This document shows, piece after piece, positions 1 to 4,160 of a DNA stretch of 5,283 nucleotides. This stretch comes from an uncultured Neomegalonema sp. (lineage in GTDB: Bacteria > Pseudomonadota > Alphaproteobacteria > Rhodobacterales > Rhodobacteraceae), in NCBI GenBank assembly GCA_937944035.1, contig CALDZQ010000006.1, forward strand, positions 1 to 5,283, written 5' to 3'. The notes beneath the pieces were generated by a model. It saw nothing but the letters and a program-made list of their open reading frames with translations. It searched no databases and was not told the DNA's origin. The position numbers and the translations under genes were made by a program. The first letter of the stretch is position 1. The number at the start of each line of letters is the position of its first letter.

Positions 1-72
1 CTATCGACCGAGGAAGGGAGCGGAACGCTCACGCCCGTGGGGCGGAAACATCAGCACTCGATAAAGCGCTAA
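1..72 (+). CDS. Possible C-terminal tail of an upstream gene (partial)
   Basis: Frame 1 is open from the window edge to TAA at 70-72 and would give 23 residues ending HQHSIKR. About three quarters of its codons end in G or C, as expected for coding DNA here and more than in the other two forward frames. The peptide is too short to assign to a family. The same bases can fold into hairpins (see the leader entry), so coding and structured-leader readings compete. If it is coding, the stop lies 45 nt before the M24 start, close enough for a shared transcript. Confidence 0.3.
   Translation, partial: LSTEEGSGTLTPVGRKHQHSIKR
2..63 (+). other. Possible structured RNA leader (three-way junction)
   Basis: TATCGA at 2-7 is exactly complementary to TCGATA at 58-63. 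Inside this closing helix lie two adjacent five-base-pair hairpins with three-base loops: GAGCG/CGCTC at 18-22 and 26-30, and CGCCC/GGGCG at 32-36 and 40-44. A further weak stem, CCAGC/GCTGG (76-80 and 93-97), follows just before the ribosome binding site. The arrangement resembles a cis-acting leader, but it matches no riboswitch class I can recognise, and a six-base complement at this distance is expected about once by chance. It may be the 3' end of a coding region instead. Confidence 0.2.
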
Positions 73-103
73 ACTCCAGCATTTTTTATATCGCTGGCAT
101 CGC

Positions 104-109
104 AAGGGG
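104..109 (+). promoter_or_regulatory. Ribosome binding site of the M24 gene
   Basis: AAGGGG lies 8 nt upstream of ATG 118. The next codon is GTG (121), but the spacing favours 118, and the reading MVNDRL gives the usual creatinase-type N-terminal helix. No convincing -35/-10 pair was found between 1 and 117. Confidence 0.65.
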
Positions 110-117
110 TTGCAGTA

Positions 118-1257
118 ATGGTGAATGACCGGCTGACCATACTACGGGAAAAGATGGAAGACGCGGGACTGGATGTCGCGCTGATTACCGATGACGACAA
201 TGTCTACTACCTGACCGGATATTACGACTATCTGCATATGGAGTTCGGCAGGCCGACCATTCTGGTCGTGCATCGGGAGGGCGAGAGCCTGCTGATTACG
301 CCGACCATTGATCTGGTGATGGCCGAAGACGCCGCGCAGGTGGACCGGATTGCCGCGTGGAATGATGGTGCGGGCAACGAGTGGCGCGAGGAGCTGCCCG
401 TGATCCTGAACGGTAAGGCGCGTGTGGGGATTGAGCCGGACCATATGCCGCCAATCGTGCGGGCCTATGTGGACACGGCGGGCTGCGCGGTTGGCTCGGT
501 CACGCCACTGCTGGCCGGGATGCGGATGATTAAGACGGCGGAGGAGCTGCGCATTGCGCGTCACGCGGGGCAGGTTGCCAATGCGATGATGGCGGCGGGA
601 CGGGCGGCGATTGGCGACGGTGTGCCGGAATACGAGGTAGCGATTGCGACTTCGCAGGCCGGAACGCGCAAGGCGGCGGAATTGCTGTCGGCGAATTATA
701 AAGACGCGGCGATGTCGCCGAACACGCATTTCCTGCAGATTATGGCGTCGGGGAGCGAGATCGTCAAAACCCACCACCGCGCGACGACGCGGGTGATGCG
801 GCACGGGGAGCCTGTGTTCCTGTGCTTTTGCGGGATGACGAATTTTCACCGCTTCAAGCTGGGGTTTGACCGGACATTCTGGATCGGCGAGATCGCGGAT
901 GCGTCTCAGGCGGAGGTGTACGAGGTGGCGCTGGCCAGTCAGGCGGCGGCGCTGGCCGCGCTGCGCCCCGGTGTCACGGCGCAGAGCGTTCATGCGGCCT
1001 ATGCGGAAGTGATTCAGGAAGCGGGGTTTGACTATCCGTTCCGATGCGGGCGGGCGACGGGGTTCAGCTTTCTGGAGAAGCCGCAGCTGGTGACGGGGGA
1101 TACGACCGTGTTGCAGCCGGGGATGGTGCTGGCGGTGGATGGCTCGGTCGCCGTCGAGACGTTCCGTGCGCAGGTGGGGGATAGCTTTATCATCACCGAG
1201 GACGGGTATGAGGCGGTGACGGAGCATCCGAAGGCGATTGGGGAGGTGGTTATTTGA
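118..1257 (+). CDS. Creatinase/aminopeptidase P-like M24 family protein lacking the metal site
   Basis: The 379-residue protein has the two-domain pita-bread layout: a creatinase-type N-terminal domain (about 5-135) and an M24 catalytic domain (about 145-362). Length is normal for creatinase-like proteins. Metal-dependent members bind two metals through Asp, Asp, His, Glu, Glu. Here those positions fall on Cys (in LCFCG, 235-239), Gly (near 249), Arg312 (in GRATG), Asp341 (in LAVDG) and Gly354 (in QVGDS). The substrate-binding His segment survives at 219-220 in KTHHRATTR. This matches the creatinase branch, which is metal-independent and uses a histidine near this place; the HHRATTR...FDRTF stretch resembles creatinase HNPVTNR...ERTLF. 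Likely a cytosolic C-N hydrolase; the substrate is unknown. Ectoine hydrolase (DoeA/EutD) is also an M24 protein and an alternative, but no ectoine genes are nearby. Calling it a true Xaa-Pro aminopeptidase would be unsafe. It converges on the cupin gene with a 3-nt gap. Confidence 0.9.
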   Translation: MVNDRLTILREKMEDAGLDVALITDDDNVYYLTGYYDYLHMEFGRPTILVVHREGESLLITPTIDLVMAEDAAQVDRIAAWNDGAGNEWREELPVILNGKARVGIEPDHMPPIVRAYVDTAGCAVGSVTPLLAGMRMIKTAEELRIARHAGQVANAMMAAGRAAIGDGVPEYEVAIATSQAGTRKAAELLSANYKDAAMSPNTHFLQIMASGSEIVKTHHRATTRVMRHGEPVFLCFCGMTNFHRFKLGFDRTFWIGEIADASQAEVYEVALASQAAALAALRPGVTAQSVHAAYAEVIQEAGFDYPFRCGRATGFSFLEKPQLVTGDTTVLQPGMVLAVDGSVAVETFRAQVGDSFIITEDGYEAVTEHPKAIGEVVI

Positions 1258-1260
1258 ACC

Positions 1261-1638
1261 TCAATACCCCGCCGCCTTATGCCCGAAGAAAACCTTCGTC
1301 AGGTCTTCGCTCACGTCCCATGTGACGCGGGTGTTGTCGTGGACAAAATAGCTGTCGCCCGCTTCCAGCGCGATGGTGATGCCCGTGGCGTGGTCGGTGA
1401 GGCGGCATTTTCCGGAGAGGATGGTCATCAGCTCGTCTCCCTGCTCGGTACACTCAAACGCGCCGACTGTGCAGCGCCAGATGCCGAAGCGGGTTGTGTG
1501 CCCTTGCCCGCCCGCGTCGATGCGGCCTGATGTTTCCGGTGTGCCGCTGATGATGCGGTAATCGCTGGCGGGGTTGTCGAAGGGCCAGTGTTCGAGCGGG
1601 CCTACGTCGTCGCCGGGTTTGTATTTGGGCATGGTCAT
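1261..1638 (-). CDS. Small single-domain cupin (cupin_3 / DUF861-like)
   Basis: This 125-residue protein is one cupin barrel, spanning about residues 50-120. FGIWRCTVGAF leads into ECTEQGDELMTILSGKCRLTD (motif 1 region, with Glu69 and Gly76), and LEAGDSYFVHDNTRVTWDV forms the motif 2 region, followed by the final strand KVFFG. This is the pattern of cupin_3 proteins, the family of ureidoglycine aminohydrolase-like and EutQ-like domains. The HxH pair of metal-binding cupins is absent from motif 1, so metal-dependent catalysis is doubtful and a binding or accessory role is possible. ATG 1638 is preferred over the in-frame ATG at 1632 because GAGGA lies about 10 nt upstream of it. The gene follows the M20D gene on the same strand, 142 nt downstream, so co-transcription is possible, although a palindrome pair lies between them. 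Family is secure; function is not. Confidence 0.88.
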   Translation of the reverse strand: MTMPKYKPGDDVGPLEHWPFDNPASDYRIISGTPETSGRIDAGGQGHTTRFGIWRCTVGAFECTEQGDELMTILSGKCRLTDHATGITIALEAGDSYFVHDNTRVTWDVSEDLTKVFFGHKAAGY

Positions 1639-1670
1639 TACGGGGTTTTCCTCAGGCTTACAAAAACGGC

Positions 1671-1766
1671 GTCATTCCCTGCGGAGGCAGGGAATCCAGT
1701 CTCGCGAAATTTGTGAGAGAGTGCGTAAGAAACGAGTCTGGATACCCCGCCTGCGCGGGGTATGAC
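1671..1766. repeat. Inverted pair of palindromic intergenic repeats (pair A)
   Basis: Two 33-nt arms (1671-1703 and 1734-1766) are inverted copies, identical at 27 of 33 positions, around a 30-nt centre. Each arm is itself a perfect hairpin of nine base pairs with a four-base loop: ATTCCCTGC/GCAGGGAAT in the left arm and ATACCCCGC/GCGGGGTAT in the right. Two of the differences between arms are compensatory within the stems. The arms begin GTCA and continue TCCAG after the stem. This is the form of REP/BIME-like mobile palindromes. On the minus strand the left-arm hairpin is followed 7 nt later by TTTTT, so it might act as a weak terminator or attenuator between the M20D and cupin genes. Confidence 0.85.
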
Positions 1767-1780
1767 ATTGTCTTTGCTCA

Positions 1781-2929
1781 TCAATTTTTCTCCCTCAGAG
1801 GCAAACGGTCGCGCGCGAGATTGGCCCAGAAGTTTGCGCCGATGGGTAACAGGGCGTCGTTGAAATCGTAGTTGCTGGCGTGGAGGGGTTGGCCGTGGGG
1901 GCCGTTCTCGCCATTGCCGAGCAGCAGGAAGCAGCCGGGGACCGCCGCGCTGAAATGGGCGAAATCTTCAGAAAAGCTCATGGCGGGGCGGTCGGGGATG
2001 GTGTCCAATCCTGCGGCGCGGGAGACGCGGATGGCCGCTTGGGTTGGTTCCTCGGCGTTGATCGTCTCGATGAATTCGGTGTTAAAGCTGACCTCTACGT
2101 CTGCGCCATGTGTGGCGGCGACGCCGTTGGCGATCTGGCGCATGAAGCGTTCGATTGTCTCGCGGTCTTCGGGCAGGCGGGCACGGGCGTCGCCTTTGAG
2201 CGTTGCCGTGCCGGGCAGGACGTTGCGCTGGCCATCGGTGAGGAACTCGGTGACGGAGACGACCGCGCCCGCCGCCGGGGCCAGCTTTCGCGAGACGATG
2301 GTTTGCAGGGCCAGCACCATCTCGGCCCCGACGGTGATGGCATCGACTCCGGTTTGGGGCATCGAGGCGTGGCCGCCTTTGCCAGTGATAGTAATTTCAA
2401 AAAGGCTTTCGGAGGCGCAGATTTGGCCCGTTCGGGTGGAGATTTGGCCCACAGGCGCGCCGGGGAGGTTGTGGATGGCGTAGACCTCCTCAATCGGGAA
2501 CCGCTCCAACACGCCCTCGTCGATCATGGCGCGTGCGCCGAGGCCGTGCTCCTCGTTCGGCTGGAAGAGGAAGACGATTGTGCCGTCGAAATCGCGGGTT
2601 TTAGAGAGGATTTCTGCGGCTCCCAACAGCATGGTGGTGTGCCCGTCATGGCCGCAGGCGTGCATCACGCCGGGATTGGTGGAGGGGTAGTCGTGGGTGC
2701 TGGTTTCGTGGATCGGCAGCGCATCCATATCTGCGCGCAATCCGATGGCGCGGTTGCCTGTGCCGGAGCGCAGGATGCCGACAACGCCCGCGCCCTCATG
2801 CACCTCCACACCCAAGTCGCGCAGGATGGCAGCGGTTTTTGCCTTGGTGCGGACCTCCTGAAAGCCGGGTTCGGGGTGGCGGTGGAAATCCCGGCGCAGG
2901 GCGGTGAGTTTGGTGTGGAAATCGGTCAT
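1781..2929 (-). CDS. M20D family metal-dependent amidohydrolase (hippurate hydrolase / N-acyl-amino acid deacylase type)
   Basis: The 382-residue protein is full length for peptidase family M20D and has no signal peptide, so it is cytosolic. It hydrolyses an amide bond between an acyl group and an amino acid or amine. All expected two-metal ligands are visible: Cys92 and His94 in HACGHDGH, Glu126-Glu127 in FQPNEEHG, His153 in AIHNLPG and His350 in PLHASNYDFND. The lid/dimerisation domain runs from about 180 to 290 and contains GKGGHASMPQTGVDAI, with the conserved His187. The N-terminal RRDFHRHPEPGFQE is also typical. HipO, indole-acetyl-amino-acid hydrolases and N-acetyl-diaminopimelate deacetylases share this architecture, so the acyl substrate cannot be named. 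The start is supported by a weak GGA 6 nt upstream and by the family N-terminus. The cupin gene lies downstream on the same strand, and the DJ-1 gene is divergent. Confidence 0.95.
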   Translation of the reverse strand: MTDFHTKLTALRRDFHRHPEPGFQEVRTKAKTAAILRDLGVEVHEGAGVVGILRSGTGNRAIGLRADMDALPIHETSTHDYPSTNPGVMHACGHDGHTTMLLGAAEILSKTRDFDGTIVFLFQPNEEHGLGARAMIDEGVLERFPIEEVYAIHNLPGAPVGQISTRTGQICASESLFEITITGKGGHASMPQTGVDAITVGAEMVLALQTIVSRKLAPAAGAVVSVTEFLTDGQRNVLPGTATLKGDARARLPEDRETIERFMRQIANGVAATHGADVEVSFNTEFIETINAEEPTQAAIRVSRAAGLDTIPDRPAMSFSEDFAHFSAAVPGCFLLLGNGENGPHGQPLHASNYDFNDALLPIGANFWANLARDRLPLREKN

Positions 2930-2945
2930 GGTGGGTCCGTGATTT

Positions 2946-2974
2946 TTTATTTTGTGAAACTGTCAATTCTGCAA
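2946..2974 (-). promoter_or_regulatory. Candidate sigma-70-like promoter of the M20D-cupin unit
   Basis: Read on the minus strand, TTGCAG (2974-2969) and AATAAA (2951-2946) are separated by 17 nt. This would start transcription near 2939, about ten bases before the M20D start codon. The surrounding stretch, 2930-3020, is the most AT-rich part of the window. A TTGACA is also present at 2966-2961, but no -10 lies at a suitable distance. Both boxes are imperfect. Confidence 0.3.
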
Positions 2975-2980
2975 ACAGTT
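2958..2980. promoter_or_regulatory. Inverted repeat, possible operator for the M20D gene
   Basis: AACTGT at 2958-2963 and ACAGTT at 2975-2980 are exact inverted copies separated by 11 nt. They overlap the proposed -35 box, where a dimeric repressor would act. GTTAAC, a further small palindrome, overlaps the outer edge (2978-2983). No adjacent regulator gene is present to name the binding protein. A six-base inverted repeat can occur by chance. Confidence 0.3.
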
Positions 2981-3037
2981 AACACTCTCTTTTAGAAAGA
3001 AACGGGCTTCATTTAATAGGCTTGGCTTTCCATGCTT

Positions 3038-3117
3038 GTCACCCCGCAACTTGATCGCAGGGTCCATCGTGCAAGGCGAGCTGAAAAGTGGATACCGCGA
3101 TCAAGTCGCGGTATGAC
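3038..3117. repeat. Inverted pair of palindromic intergenic repeats (pair B)
   Basis: Two 29-nt arms (3038-3066 and 3089-3117) are inverted copies, identical at 23 of 29 positions, around a 22-nt centre. The right arm is a perfect nine-pair stem with a five-base loop: ATACCGCGA at 3092-3100 and TCGCGGTAT at 3106-3114. The left arm (ACCCCGCAA at 3041-3049, TCGCAGGGT at 3055-3063) has two mismatched pairs and looks decayed. Outer ends are GTCA and, after the stem, CCA, as in pair A. When translated, this repeat yields the IPRLDRGIHF-like string often seen in spurious alphaproteobacterial proteins. It lies 51 nt upstream of the DJ-1 gene. Confidence 0.85.
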
Positions 3118-3154
3118 AGCCCGCACAGCCGTTTTCGGCACAGCTACGTCCCGC

Positions 3155-3159
3155 AAAGG
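3155..3159 (+). promoter_or_regulatory. Ribosome binding site of the DJ-1/PfpI gene
   Basis: AAAGG lies 9 nt before ATG 3169 and fixes that start. No convincing promoter was found between the repeat pair (ending 3117) and this site. Confidence 0.55.
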
Positions 3160-3168
3160 TAACAGATT

Positions 3169-3777
3169 ATGAGAACACTCGCAGCATTGGTTTTTCCCGG
3201 CTTTGAAACGCTGGATTACTTCGGACCCATCGAAATGCTGGGTGGATTTGGCGAGGAGACCGAGATCATTACGGTCGCACAAGGGCGCGATCCGGTGCCG
3301 AGCTTTCATGGGCAGCGCATCGTCGTGGACAGAACCATAGCCGAGAAGAACGATTACGATCTGCTGTTCATCCCCGGCGGCGATGCGGCGTTGGCCGAGG
3401 GCGAAAACGAGGCGCTGTTGCAGTGGATTCGTGAGGCATCGGCAAACGCTGAACGGGTGATGGCGGTCTGCACCGGCACTGTGCTGTTAGGGATGACGGG
3501 GGTTCTGGACGGGCGCAAAGCGACAACCAACAAGCTCGACTTCACAAAAACCGTCCCTCTCGCGCCGCAGGTCGAGTGGGTAAAGGAGGCAAGATGGGTC
3601 AAAGACGGGAAATTTTATACGTCTTCCGGTGTTTCCGCAGGCATGGATATGGCGCTGGCGGTGATGGCGGATTTGTTCGGGATGGAAATGGCCGAAAAGC
3701 TGGCCTTGGGCTGTGAGTATGAATGGCACAAGGACGCGAGCCGTGATCCGTTTGCAAAATTGGCGGGCTTGGTTTGA
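3169..3777 (+). CDS. DJ-1/PfpI superfamily protein, isonitrile hydratase-like
   Basis: This 202-residue protein is a single class I glutamine amidotransferase-like domain and is probably cytosolic. The N-terminal strand ALVFPGFETLDYFGP carries Asp16, and LLFIPGG lies at 65-71. The nucleophile elbow AVCTGTVLLG places Cys101 and Thr102 as in isonitrile hydratase (InhA), whose known catalytic residues are Asp17, Cys101 and Thr102. LDGRKATTN and TSSGVSAGMDMALAVMADLFG (151-171) are also typical of this subgroup. The usual THW after the DGR motif is TNK here. The C-terminal HTH domain of the related AraC-type regulators is missing; the protein ends soon after GCEYEWHKD. Isonitrile hydratases convert isonitriles to N-substituted formamides, but many relatives have other or unknown substrates, so the activity is only suggested. 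The gene stands alone, divergent from M20D. Confidence 0.9.
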   Translation: MRTLAALVFPGFETLDYFGPIEMLGGFGEETEIITVAQGRDPVPSFHGQRIVVDRTIAEKNDYDLLFIPGGDAALAEGENEALLQWIREASANAERVMAVCTGTVLLGMTGVLDGRKATTNKLDFTKTVPLAPQVEWVKEARWVKDGKFYTSSGVSAGMDMALAVMADLFGMEMAEKLALGCEYEWHKDASRDPFAKLAGLV

Positions 3778-3881
3778 GGTGAGCAGCCCAAAGCCGCCTT
3801 TCGCACACGATGTTCGACACCGCTCTTTATTACATCGACAGAGGGTCAGGTGAGAATTGGAACCCGATACTCCAACGACGA

Positions 3882-3919
3882 GAACCCTCACCCTGCCTTC
3901 TGCCTAAGGGAGAGGGTTC
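3882..3919. repeat. Long palindrome (repeat-like or terminator-like hairpin)
   Basis: GAACCCTC (3882-3889) pairs with GAGGGTTC (3912-3919). After one A-A mismatch, CCCT (3891-3894) pairs with AGGG (3907-3910), giving twelve base pairs around a 12-nt loop. No T-run follows on either side, so a classical intrinsic terminator is unlikely. The CCCTCACCC...GGGAGAGGG wording resembles intergenic palindromes common in proteobacteria. It lies about 105 nt after the DJ-1 stop and could protect or end that transcript. Confidence 0.65.
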
Positions 3920-3957
3920 CGGAAGCGTCTTCTCATAGGCTTGTGCCGTTAAAGTGA

Positions 3958-3993
3958 ATTGCGATCATCCTGAATCACGCAAATCGTATTGCG
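3958..3993. promoter_or_regulatory. Cluster of three TTGCG half-sites, possible operator upstream of ccmF
   Basis: ATTGCG at 3958-3963, CGCAA at 3978-3982 and ATTGCG at 3988-3993 make one direct repeat spaced 30 bp and two overlapping inverted repeats. The spacing would put the outer two on nearly the same face of the helix. It does not match the FNR consensus TTGAT-N4-ATCAA. The distance to ccmF is about 165 nt. Low confidence. Confidence 0.22.
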
Positions 3994-4132
3994 TCGCGGG
4001 TGAAATTTGGCGTTTTGGGGAACGGGTATGCGAGGGAGCCGCGCCTGGCACTGACGCGCCGCCGGACTGGCGCTTGGCGGGCGGCATTTTGTCACTTTTC
4101 CGGTACTGAAAATTTGCCGCGTTGCATGGGGC

Positions 4133-4137
4133 GGAGG
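4133..4137 (+). promoter_or_regulatory. Strong Shine-Dalgarno serving a four-codon frame before ccmF
   Basis: GGAGG lies 8 nt upstream of ATG 4146 but 19 nt upstream of the ccmF start at 4157, too far to serve ccmF directly. It is the best ribosome binding sequence in the ccmF leader; the bases immediately before 4157 (GGTGAC) are a poor match. Confidence 0.6.
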
Positions 4138-4145
4138 TTCGGGTA

Positions 4146-4160
4146 ATGCTGGTGACATGA
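4146..4160 (+). CDS. Four-codon upstream frame (MLVT) overlapping the ccmF start
   Basis: ATG 4146, CTG, GTG, ACA and TGA 4158-4160 form a minimal open frame whose stop overlaps the ccmF start codon as ATGA. It has the good Shine-Dalgarno described above. The arrangement would let ribosomes terminate and restart on ccmF, a form of translational coupling. The peptide itself is probably without function. It could be accidental if ccmF is initiated directly. Confidence 0.35.
   Translation: MLVT

Larger units (their letters stand above)
3778..4156. other. 379-nt stretch without a recognisable gene
   Basis: No open frame here looks like a protein. It holds a loose inverted repeat (CGATGT at 3808-3813 and ACATCG at 3832-3837), the palindrome at 3882-3919, TTGCG half-sites at 3958-3993, a GC-rich stem (GCCGCC at 4058-4063 and GGCGGC at 4080-4085) followed by ATTTTG, and the initiation region of ccmF. 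ccmE often precedes ccmF in alphaproteobacteria; I find no trace of it. Confidence 0.6.

Noticed and set aside
18..44. Tandem hairpins as a mini-ykkC (guanidine-II) riboswitch
   Set aside because: That class needs ACGR-type tetraloops. The loops here are three bases, GAA and GTG, so the similarity is only in outline.
61..74. ATAAAGCGCTAAAC resembling the 3' part of a SAM-II riboswitch
   Set aside because: The matching upstream stem and conserved loop of SAM-II are missing, and the gene downstream is not in methionine metabolism.
142..1227. Long open frame (361 codons) on the minus strand opposite the M24 gene
   Set aside because: Its product is rich in Arg, His and Pro with no domain pattern, and it mirrors the codon structure of a clearly real gene. 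It is a GC-driven antisense shadow.
118..1257. M24 gene as a pseudogene because its catalytic ligands are missing
   Set aside because: The frame is intact at normal family length with a good ribosome binding site, and the substitutions match the metal-independent creatinase branch rather than random decay.
1574..1765. 63-codon plus-strand frame between the cupin and M20D genes
   Set aside because: It overlaps the start of the cupin gene in antisense and ends inside the pair A repeat; there is no protein-like pattern.
1671..1766. Pair A as the ends of an insertion sequence or MITE
   Set aside because: The 30-nt centre is too short for a gene, no target-site duplication is evident, and each arm is itself a hairpin, which fits REP-type elements better than terminal inverted repeats of an IS.
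1880..2995. Long open frame (371 codons) on the plus strand opposite the M20D gene
   Set aside because: The opposite strand encodes a complete M20D enzyme with all metal ligands. This frame shows no family motif and is an antisense shadow.
3013..3309. 98-codon minus-strand frame ending in the pair B repeat
   Set aside because: Its recognisable segment (IPRLDRGIHF) is simply the palindromic repeat translated, and the rest is antisense to the DJ-1 gene. Strings of this kind recur in spurious alphaproteobacterial predictions.
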